A model generated the notes under the pieces. It was not told the DNA's origin. It ran no database searches and was given only the letters and a program-made list of their open reading frames with translations. Both the position numbers and the translations under genes were made by a program. From Mycobacterium marseillense (lineage in GTDB: Bacteria; Actinomycetota; Actinomycetes; Mycobacteriales; Mycobacteriaceae), in the NCBI RefSeq assembly GCF_010731675.1, contig NZ_AP022584.1:434001-498000 (forward strand): DNA of 64,000 nt. The letters run 5' to 3'. Below are positions 58,099 through 64,000 of this stretch, in pieces; within the stretch, counting starts at the first letter, position 1, and the number at the start of each line of letters is the position of its first letter.

Positions 58099-58535
58099 TC
58101 AACTTGAAGCGGGCGGTTCTTTTTCTGCCGCTGTATGTCGCGGCCATGATCACCGTGGACATTGTGTTCAAATCAGCCCACGTAAGCCCCACCAAACCTC
58201 TGCCGGTCTGGATCGTGGTCGGCTTTATCGCCTCCGCGATTGTCGTTGTCGCCGTTGGGGTCTGGTACTTCACGCAACGGAGCGCCGGGAAGGTCACACC
58301 GAAACGCGAACACGCCTACATCGCCATCATGGTCGGGGTGATGGTGTCCGGCTTCGTCGGTGACACACTGAGCGGCATAGCTGGGATCTTCATGGGCGGA
58401 AAATCACTGTGGGTCATGGCACCTAGCTACGCACTCGCCTACGTCGTCCTCCTGTGGACGATCGCGTTCACGGCGAAAACGCTGGACAACCGCGCCGGCA
58501 ACATCGATGACCATAGCGGCTCCCCACGCGCGTGA
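58095..58535 (+). CDS. Four-helix membrane protein
   Basis: A 146-residue protein with four predicted membrane helices (about residues 6-26, 43-65, 82-105, 112-133). No enzymatic motif is visible; the loop between helices 2 and 3 (RSAGKVTPKREHA) is positively charged. ATG 58095 overlaps the stop of the broken glycine-zipper gene, and its own stop overlaps the next GTG by four bases. Position directly after a membrane-active protein suggests an immunity-type role, which is inference. Confidence 0.72.
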   Translation: MINLKRAVLFLPLYVAAMITVDIVFKSAHVSPTKPLPVWIVVGFIASAIVVVAVGVWYFTQRSAGKVTPKREHAYIAIMVGVMVSGFVGDTLSGIAGIFMGGKSLWVMAPSYALAYVVLLWTIAFTAKTLDNRAGNIDDHSGSPRA

Positions 58536-58711
58536 AGACCAATTCCCTGTACAGCCCGGTGTTCTTCGCAGTAATGGCCGCGCTATTCCTGACCCTGTTT
58601 GTTTTAAACGTCATCCACGCCACGTGGCTGGGCTTGATCAGTACCGGAGGCCTCGCCGTGTTGATGGGCTACCGGGCCTGGTCCGGCAAGCGCCGCACGA
58701 ACCAGCAATAG
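58532..58711 (+). CDS. Small two-helix membrane protein
   Basis: A 59-residue protein beginning MKTNSLYSPVFFAVMAALFL from GTG 58532, with two hydrophobic helices (about residues 8-28 and 32-47) and a basic C-terminus (SGKRRTNQQ). Its start overlaps the stop of the four-helix protein (GTGA), so translation is coupled. No family is recognised. The following 58712-58853 gap holds no gene. Confidence 0.62.
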   Translation: MKTNSLYSPVFFAVMAALFLTLFVLNVIHATWLGLISTGGLAVLMGYRAWSGKRRTNQQ

Positions 58712-58853
58712 ACCCACAAGCAACGTAGCTGCGTTCGCAACCTCGTCCGACGCTTTCTGTGGCATTTCTATGAGGGCGAACAATTCCGGCCCGCACCTCG
58801 GGCCGCGGTTGTTACCGTAGGCCGCTTTCCATGGCCCACCGAAGGTGACGCAA

Positions 58854-59243
58854 ATGCTGTCCGAATCAGAGCGTGCGAGCGCGCTCGACCAGGAGTTGAT
58901 GGCGGCGGTGGCACGCGGCGGCCGCATCGAGGCACGCATGCCGACGTCGGCGGTCGTGGCCACGGGCAAGCCGGTCAATCACGTTCTGCACCTGCTGGTA
59001 ACCGTTCTCTTGTTTGGTCTATGGCTGCCGGTGTGGATCATCTTGGCGATCGACGGTGGCGAGAAGCGCACCACGGTCAGCGTCGACGAAAGCGGCCACG
59101 TGCGACGCACAAAAGGAGCACCTGCGTCGCCGACCGCGAACTGGCTCGGTCGGATGTCGGAGAACCAGGCAACGCTGGTCGTCATTGGCGCACTGGTCGG
59201 CGGCTGCATGCTTGTCGGCTTCATCGTGAGCCTATTCCACTGA
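58854..59243 (+). CDS. Phage-type membrane protein
   Basis: A 129-residue protein with two membrane helices (HVLHLLVTVLLFGLWLPVWI at about 43-62 and the C-terminal VIGALVGGCMLVGFIVSLF). The N-terminal RGGRIEARMPTSAVVATGKPVNH pattern is familiar from mycobacteriophage and prophage membrane proteins, from memory. ATG 58854 follows GAAGGTGA; GTG 58845 is an alternative. It is followed directly by an integrase remnant, consistent with prophage origin. Confidence 0.68.
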   Translation: MLSESERASALDQELMAAVARGGRIEARMPTSAVVATGKPVNHVLHLLVTVLLFGLWLPVWIILAIDGGEKRTTVSVDESGHVRRTKGAPASPTANWLGRMSENQATLVVIGALVGGCMLVGFIVSLFH

Positions 59244-59248
59244 CCCAA

Positions 59249-59682
59249 TCACACCCGATTCCGCAGGATCTCGCGCTGCTGTTGTCGGCGTCGGTACAGA
59301 AGTACCCGACCGAGATGATGGTGACCAACGGACTCGGCACGGATCGGTGTGGGCCGTGGATGATCGAGCGGGCCATCCGCGATGTACGCGGCGGGATCCC
59401 GGCCTACCCGAAGGGTTCTCGTTTCACGACTTGCGCCACTACCTTGCGTCGCTGCTGATCGCTCGAGGCTGCGACGTGAAGACGGTGCAGGCGCGGCTCC
59501 GGCACAGCTCGGCCAAGACAACGCTGGACACCTACAGCCATCTATGGCCGGACGCCGACGAGTCCACCCGCTCGGCGATCGGAGCTGTGCTCGCCGAGCG
59601 GGTGGACTCTGGTGAAACTACTGCGGACGAACTGCGGACGACGCGGCCCAGCCGCGGGCGTCGGCGCAGGTCAGGAGGTTAG
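59249..59682 (+). pseudogene. Tyrosine recombinase (phage integrase) remnant
   Basis: Only the C-terminal catalytic half remains. One frame reads IPQDLALLLSASVQKYP and DRCGPWMIERAIRDVRGG; a shift near 59390 leads to LPEGFSFHDLRHYLAS, LRHSSAKTTLDTYSHLWPDA and the end. The HxxR and the His and Tyr of the active site are there, but the first catalytic arginine region and the N-terminal domain are gone. It ends six bases before the glnA1 stop, convergent with it, implying integration near the glnA1 3' end. Confidence 0.8.
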
Positions 59683-59688
59683 CTGGGC

Positions 59689-61125
59689 CTACACGTCGTA
59701 GTACAGCGCGAATTCGTAAGGGTGCGGCCGGATCTGGACCGGCAGGATCTCGTTCTCGCGCTTGAAGCTGATCCACGTCTCGATGAGGTCGGGCGTGAAA
59801 ACGCCGCCCTCGGTGAGGTATTCGTGGTCTTCTTCGAGCCGGTCGATCACCGCGGACAGCTGGGTGGGCGCCTGCGGGATGTTGGCGGCCTCTTCGGGCG
59901 GCAGCTCGTAGAGGTCCTTGTCGACCGGCGCCTGCGGCTCGATCTTGTTCTTGATGCCGTCCAGGCCGGCCATCAGCATGGCCGAGAACGCCAGGTACGG
60001 GTTGCCCGAGGAGTCGGGGCAACGGAACTCGAGCCGCTTGGCCTTCGGGTTGGTGCCGGTGATCGGGATCCGGACACAGGCCGAGCGGTTGCGTTGGCTG
60101 TAGACCAGGTTGATCGGGGCCTCGTAGCCGGGCACCAGACGCTTGTAGGAGTTCACCGTGGGGTTGGTGAACGCCAGCAGCGACGGCGCGTGGTGCAGCA
60201 GACCGCCGATGTAGTGCCGCGCGGTGTCCGACAGGCCGGCGTAACCGGTCTCGTCGTACATCAGCGGAGTGCCGTCCTTCCACAGCGACTGGTGGGTGTG
60301 CATGCCGGAGCCGTTGTCACCGAACAGCGGCTTGGGCATGAACGTCACGGTCTTGCCGTTCTGCCAGGCCGTGTTCTTGACGATGTACTTGTAAAGCATC
60401 ATGTCGTCGGCCGCGTGCAGCAAGGTGTTGAACTTGTAGTTGATCTCGGCCTGGCCGCCGGTGCCCACCTCGTGGTGGCCCTTTTCCAGGCTGAAGCCGG
60501 CCGTGATCAGGTTGGTCAGCATCTTGTCGCGCAGGTCGACGTAGTGGTCGACGGGGGCGACGGGGAAGTAGCCACCCTTGGGGCGGACCTTGTAGCCGCG
60601 GTTGGGGCTGCCGTCGAGCTCGTTGGGCGCGCCGGTGTTCCACCACCCCGAGATCGCGTCGATCTCGTAGAACGAGCCGTTGGTGCGCGAATCGAAGGTC
60701 ACCGAATCGAAGATGTAGAACTCGGCCTCGGCGCCGAAGTACGCGGTGTCGGCCACGCCGGTGCTGATCAGGTAGTTCTCGGCCTTACGCGCGATGTTGC
60801 GGGGGTCGCGCGAGTAGGGCTCGAGGGTGAAGGGGTCGTGCACGAAGAAGTTCAGATTCAGCGTCTTGGCTTCGCGGAAGAGGTCGATCTGCGCCGTCGC
60901 GGGGTCGGGCAGGAGCAACATGTCGGATTCATGAATGGACTGGAATCCGCGAATGGACGAGCCGTCGAAAGCCAAGCCGTCCTCAAAAACGCTCTCGTCG
61001 AAAAACGAAATCGGAATGGTGAAGTGCTGCATGATGCCGGGCAAATCACAGAACCGCACGTCGACAAACTCGACGTTCTCGTCCTTCGCGAGTTTGAAGA
61101 CGTCGTCGGGCGTCTTTTCCGTCAC
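59689..61125 (-). CDS. glnA1: Glutamine synthetase, type I beta (GlnA1)
   Basis: A 478-residue GS-I-beta, the main ammonium-assimilating enzyme and in pathogens also an exported enzyme for envelope poly-glutamate. Key motifs: [47 protein letters not shown]. The adenylylation tyrosine is in [11 protein letters not shown] (about residue 406), the target of GlnE. GTG start 61125 follows AAAGGAG. It ends six bases from the integrase remnant. Confidence 0.96.
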   Translation of the reverse strand: MTEKTPDDVFKLAKDENVEFVDVRFCDLPGIMQHFTIPISFFDESVFEDGLAFDGSSIRGFQSIHESDMLLLPDPATAQIDLFREAKTLNLNFFVHDPFTLEPYSRDPRNIARKAENYLISTGVADTAYFGAEAEFYIFDSVTFDSRTNGSFYEIDAISGWWNTGAPNELDGSPNRGYKVRPKGGYFPVAPVDHYVDLRDKMLTNLITAGFSLEKGHHEVGTGGQAEINYKFNTLLHAADDMMLYKYIVKNTAWQNGKTVTFMPKPLFGDNGSGMHTHQSLWKDGTPLMYDETGYAGLSDTARHYIGGLLHHAPSLLAFTNPTVNSYKRLVPGYEAPINLVYSQRNRSACVRIPITGTNPKAKRLEFRCPDSSGNPYLAFSAMLMAGLDGIKNKIEPQAPVDKDLYELPPEEAANIPQAPTQLSAVIDRLEEDHEYLTEGGVFTPDLIETWISFKRENEILPVQIRPHPYEFALYYDV

Positions 61126-61186
61126 AGAGTGCTCCTTTACTTGGTGAGATCCGCGGCCTGACGCTAGGGAGCAGATGTTGCCCGTC

Positions 61187-61214
61187 AGTCAACCCGATGT
61201 TGCGCGCACGTTAC
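61187..61214 (-). promoter_or_regulatory. GlnR-type box and -35 element upstream of glnA1
   Basis: On the minus strand GTAAC-GTGCGC-GCAAC (61214 to 61199) is a full match to the GTnAC-n6-GnAAC GlnR consensus, followed six bases later by TTGACT (61192 to 61187), a good -35 element. GlnR is the actinobacterial nitrogen regulator, so activation of glnA1 under nitrogen limitation is expected. The box is about 75-90 bp before the start codon. Confidence 0.6.
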
Positions 61215-61369
61215 GTGACCATGCCACACGCAAAAAGTGGCCGCTTTGGCGGCGGGTTCTATTGTGGGGCCATGGATCGCAAGATCGTATCTTTTCTGGT
61301 GACAGAGCGCACCGGCCGCCCACCGTTCCGGGCCGGGCCCACCATTTATTCGGACCCCGGTCCGCGCCG

Positions 61370-61792
61370 ATGATGCCGGAATCGCGATCCGCATACCCCG
61401 GCGAAAAGCTGGGATTGCCCGAGAATGGGTCGGGCTCGCTGGCGCGGATGGGACGCCGGCTGGGCGCCCTGACGATCGACTGGCTGATCGCGTTGGGCCT
61501 GGCGGCGCTGGTCATGCGTTTCGGGTTGATCCCCCAAGGGGCGCTGGCCACCGCCGAGCTGGTGATCTGGTTCATGTTGGGCGTGGTCTCGCTGCGCTTG
61601 TTCGGCTTCACGCCCGGCCAGCTGGCGCTGGGCCTGCGGGTGGTGACGGTGGACGGGCGCGGGCAGGTCGGCACAGGTCGCGCGGTGGTGCGCGGCCTGC
61701 TCGTCGGGATGGTGGTCCCGGCGCTGTTCACCGACTGGGACGGGCGCGGGCTGCAGGATCGGCTGACCGCGACGGCCGTGGTGAGGCGCTGA
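61370..61792 (+). CDS. RDD-family membrane protein (Rv2219A-like)
   Basis: A 140-residue RDD protein. The N-terminal RMGRRLGALTIDWLIALGLA carries the Arg and Asp of the family name in the first helix; two further helices (ELVIWFMLGVVSLRLF and VVRGLLVGMVVPALF) and GLQDRLTATAVVRR follow. RDD proteins are small transporters or partners of unknown substrate; some are linked to Na+/H+ exchange. ATG 61370 and 61373 are both possible. It is divergent from glnA1 across a 244-bp gap that holds the GlnR site. Confidence 0.85.
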   Translation: MMPESRSAYPGEKLGLPENGSGSLARMGRRLGALTIDWLIALGLAALVMRFGLIPQGALATAELVIWFMLGVVSLRLFGFTPGQLALGLRVVTVDGRGQVGTGRAVVRGLLVGMVVPALFTDWDGRGLQDRLTATAVVRR

Positions 61793-61804
61793 CGTTTCTC
61801 GGTG

Positions 61805-61900
61805 GCGGCGACCCGCTACGCCCGGCTAATCCTGTAGCGGCGACCCGCTGCGCCCGGCTACGCCGCGCTTGCGATCGCCACCGCCTCGCTTGCGATCGCC
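61805..61900. repeat. Double direct repeats between convergent genes
   Basis: Two 24-base units GCGGCGACCCGCT-A/G-CGCCCGGCTA (61805-61828 and 61837-61860, one mismatch) are followed by two identical CGCTTGCGATCGCC units (61866-61879 and 61887-61900). They fill the gap between the RDD gene and the convergent DUF4191 gene. They look like a local copy of a dispersed intergenic repeat. Confidence 0.65.
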
Positions 61901-61913
61901 GCGGAGCCGGCGA

Positions 61914-62666
61914 CTACTTGCGGCGCACGGTGCGCTGCACGCCACGCATCTTGCCGGCGTTGGGCAGCGGACCCTTGGGCATGATGGCGGCCCCGGCACG
62001 CGTCCCCAGCGCGGCCAACCGGGACTCCAGCGTGTCCATCTGCTTGACGGTGATGTTGGCCGGCAACCGGGTGAGATGGCGCTCCAGCTTGGCCAGCGGG
62101 ACCTCGTCCTCGCCGTTGCCGACGATGATGTCGTAGATCGGCACGTCCCCGATCAGGCGGGCGGTGCGCTTCTTCTCCTGCGCCAGCAGCGGGCGCACCC
62201 GAGTGGCCGACCCCTCGCCGACCAGGATCACGCCGGGCCGGCCGATGACGCGGTGAACGGCGTCGAAGTGACCGGTCGCGGCCACGCCCGGGGTCACTCG
62301 CCACTTACCGCGCAGGTTGTCCAATGCCCATGCCGCCGCCCCGGTTTGGCCTTCGGCCTTGCGGTAGACCGATTTCTGGGCGCGGCGCCCGAAGACGATG
62401 AATGCGACCAGCCCGCCCAGCACCACACCGAGCGGGATCAAGGTGATCATCGTCAGGCCGCCGGCCCAGAGCCCGACGCCCACCGAGATGCCCACGATCA
62501 GCACGAAGGCGCCGATCATGTACGGCAGCAGGCGCTTGTCCTCCTGGCGCTGCAGGTTGAACGCCTGCCACAACTGGGTGCGGCGCTCCCGCGCGGCGGC
62601 CTTGCGGGCAGCCTGCGCCTGCGCTCGGGCGGCCTTGTTCTCAGCGGCAGTGCGGGTTTTAGCCAT
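61914..62666 (-). CDS. DUF4191 membrane protein (Rv2219-like)
   Basis: A 250-residue DUF4191 protein. An Ala/Arg/Lys-rich helix of ~45 residues precedes two membrane helices (LPYMIGAFVLIVGISVGVGL and LIPLGVVLGGLVAFIVF), then a cytoplasmic domain with GRPGVILVGEGSATRV and IIVGNGEDEVPLAKLERHL. ATG 62666 gives MAKTRTAAENKA and the M. tuberculosis length. It lies 38 bp downstream of lipA on the same strand, so it is probably co-transcribed with the lipoate genes. Function unknown. Confidence 0.88.
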   Translation of the reverse strand: MAKTRTAAENKAARAQAQAARKAAARERRTQLWQAFNLQRQEDKRLLPYMIGAFVLIVGISVGVGLWAGGLTMITLIPLGVVLGGLVAFIVFGRRAQKSVYRKAEGQTGAAAWALDNLRGKWRVTPGVAATGHFDAVHRVIGRPGVILVGEGSATRVRPLLAQEKKRTARLIGDVPIYDIIVGNGEDEVPLAKLERHLTRLPANITVKQMDTLESRLAALGTRAGAAIMPKGPLPNAGKMRGVQRTVRRK

Positions 62667-62704
62667 AGTCAAAGGATACGTAGGGCCGCGCCAGGCAAAC
62701 TCCG

Positions 62705-63646
62705 CTACCGTGCCCCGGCGTCCGAGGCGCGGGCGGCGGCCGCCTGCTGATAGAGCCGCCCCGCGCGATAGGAGGAGCGGACCAGCGGTCCGGACAACAC
62801 CCCGGAGAAACCGAGCTGCTCGGCGTGCTGTGCGAACTCGACGAACTCCTCGGGCTTCACCCACCGCTCGACGGGGTGGTGCCGCGCCGACGGGCGCAGG
62901 TACTGGGTGATGGTGATGATGTCGCAGCCGGCGTGGCGCAGGTCGGCCAAGGCGGTGCGCACCTCGTCGGGGGTTTCGCCCAGACCGAGAATGAGGTTGC
63001 TCTTGGTGACCAGCCCGAAATCGCGCGCCGCGGTGAGCACGTCGAGGCTGCGCTGGTAGGTGAAGGCGGGCCGGATGCGCTTGAAGATGCGCGGCACCGT
63101 TTCGACGTTGTGCGCCAACACTTCCGGGCGTGACTCGAAGACCTCGGCCAGTCGGCCGGGCTCGCCGTTGAAGTCGGGGATCAACAGCTCGACGCCGGTC
63201 GACGGGTTGAGCTCCTTGATGGCGCGCACCGTCTCGGCGTAGAGCCACGCGCCGCCGTCGGGCAGGTCGTCGCGGGCCACCCCGGTGACCGTGGCGTAGC
63301 GCAGTCCCATCGTGCGCACGCTGTCGGCCACCCGCCGGGGCTCGTCGCGGTCCAGCTCGGCGGGCTTGCCGGTGTCGATCTGGCAGAAGTCGCAGCGACG
63401 GGTGCACTGGTCGCCGCCGATCAGGAAGGTGGCCTCGCGGTCTTCCCAGCATTCGAAGATGTTGGGGCAGCCGGCCTCTTCGCAGACCGTGTGCAGCCCC
63501 TCGCGCCGGACCAGGCTCTTGAGCTCGGTGTATTCCGGGCCCATCCGGGCCCGCACCCTGATCCACGGCGGCTTGCGCTCGATCGGGGTTTCGGCGTTGC
63601 GCACTTCCAGGCGCAGGAGTTTGCGTCCCTCGGGTGCGACAGTCAC
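62705..63646 (-). CDS. lipA: Lipoyl synthase
   Basis: A 313-residue radical-SAM enzyme that inserts two sulfurs into protein-bound octanoate. The auxiliary cluster cysteines [12 protein letters not shown] (about residues 55-66) and the radical-[14 protein letters not shown] (about 81) are both complete. GTG 63646 overlaps the lipB stop by four bases (GTGA); upstream frame is lipB shadow. With aceE and other lipoate-dependent complexes it supports acetyl-CoA production. Confidence 0.95.
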   Translation of the reverse strand: MTVAPEGRKLLRLEVRNAETPIERKPPWIRVRARMGPEYTELKSLVRREGLHTVCEEAGCPNIFECWEDREATFLIGGDQCTRRCDFCQIDTGKPAELDRDEPRRVADSVRTMGLRYATVTGVARDDLPDGGAWLYAETVRAIKELNPSTGVELLIPDFNGEPGRLAEVFESRPEVLAHNVETVPRIFKRIRPAFTYQRSLDVLTAARDFGLVTKSNLILGLGETPDEVRTALADLRHAGCDIITITQYLRPSARHHPVERWVKPEEFVEFAQHAEQLGFSGVLSGPLVRSSYRAGRLYQQAAAARASDAGAR

Positions 63647-63999
63647 ATCGCTGATGCTACGCGGGCGGCAGGTGCGTGGTCTTGCACCGGCAGGACCCCG
63701 TCCAAGGCGTCGCACACCGCGTCGGCGACGGTGGTGCGTATGTCGTCGACGGTCACCGGGCGGCGCAATTCGGCCGACATGGACGTCACCCCGGCGTCGC
63801 CGATGCCGCACGGCACGATGGCGTTGAACGCGCTCAGGTCGCAGTCACAGTTGAGCGCGAACCCGTGCAGGGTGGTGGCGCGCGATACCCGCACGCCGAT
63901 GGCGGCGACCTTGCGGTCGGGCCGGCCCTCGTCGCCCGGCACCCACACCCCGGACCGGCCCGGGACGCGCACCGTGTCCAGGCCCAGGTCGGCGCACAC
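63643..63999 (-). CDS. lipB: Octanoyltransferase LipB, 5' part outside window
   Basis: The C-terminal 118 codons of LipB, which transfers octanoate from ACP to lipoyl domains. Seen are [22 protein letters not shown] with the catalytic lysine and, about 35 residues on, [14 protein letters not shown] with the catalytic cysteine. The start is beyond the right edge. The stop overlaps the lipA start, as in other mycobacteria. Confidence 0.93.
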   Translation of the reverse strand: MCADLGLDTVRVPGRSGVWVPGDEGRPDRKVAAIGVRVSRATTLHGFALNCDCDLSAFNAIVPCGIGDAGVTSMSAELRRPVTVDDIRTTVADAVCDALDGVLPVQDHAPAARVASAM

Positions 64000-64000
64000 C

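Noticed and set aside
57283..59688. Duplicated attachment sites or a tRNA att site for the integrase remnant
   Set aside because: Compared the glnA1 and LLM gene 3' ends with the region's edges by eye and found no repeat of useful length.

Overview
The window is a high-GC chromosomal segment from a slow-growing Mycobacterium. Gene content and order match, in inverted orientation, the M. tuberculosis region from about Rv2260 (left edge) to Rv2217/lipB (right edge). Recognisable landmarks are mscR, glpD1, the FAS-II operon (fabD-acpM-kasA-kasB-accD6) with its regulator mabR, aceE, ahpE, cobD, ptpA/ptkA, cobC, rnhC, rnpB, panB, caeA (hip1), glnA2, glnE, glnA1 and lipA/lipB. Extra genes relative to M. 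tuberculosis, and short intergenic hairpin repeats, suggest an M. avium complex or related species. The species call is an inference, not proven. Rv names and family facts are from memory; no search was run.

Layout. 1-10.8 kb: mycothiol/formaldehyde detoxification (mscR plus a metallo-beta-lactamase-fold partner), a methyltransferase and serine hydrolase pair, a DUF3145 gene, then a glycerolipid module (diacylglycerol kinase, an alkyl-DHAP-synthase-like flavoprotein, a divergent TetR regulator coupled to glpD1), a nucleoside/cytosine deaminase and an aromatic-ring hydroxylase. 10.8-20.7 kb: the FAS-II operon on the minus strand, preceded by mabR with an inverted repeat in the fabD promoter, then aceE with a TTG start. 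20.8-23.4 kb: a lipoprotein, DUF3052, ahpE, tRNA-Val and a DJ-1/PfpI protein. 23.4-25.2 kb: an inserted accessory patch with a decayed serine/threonine kinase and a DUF732 exported protein, bounded by a broken copy of the 3' end of the neighbouring cbiZ-like gene. 25.3-35.8 kb: a cobamide-related stretch (cbiZ-like, cobD, cobC) interleaved with nitroreductase, epoxide hydrolase, SURF1, ptpA/ptkA, Nif3, a zinc-ribbon protein and rnhC.

35.8-45.6 kb: a 650-residue aconitase inserted after rnhC and followed by a broken copy of the rnhC 3' end. Next come VOC, AraC, XRE-cupin, methyltransferase and 2OG-oxygenase genes, then rnpB, a CYTH-CHAD protein, a secreted peptide, a flavoprotein and a hemophore-like protein. 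45.6-57.3 kb: a secreted glycoside hydrolase, panB, tandem lipoprotein proteases (caeA and a paralogue), glnA2, glnE, a thioesterase and an F420-type oxidoreductase. 57.3-59.7 kb: a degraded mobile region with a broken glycine-zipper protein, two overlapping small membrane-protein genes, a phage-type membrane protein and a frameshifted tyrosine-recombinase remnant abutting glnA1. 59.7-64 kb: glnA1 with a GlnR-type box, an RDD protein, DUF4191, lipA and the 3' part of lipB.

How the genes work together: aceE and the lipoate genes feed acetyl-CoA production; accD6/fabD/acpM/kasA/kasB use malonyl units for mycolic-acid elongation under mabR. GlnA1/GlnA2/GlnE handle ammonium assimilation. The most unusual structural signal is that two separate insertions share one architecture: intact gene, cargo, broken copy of that gene's 3' end, with the same polarity in both.
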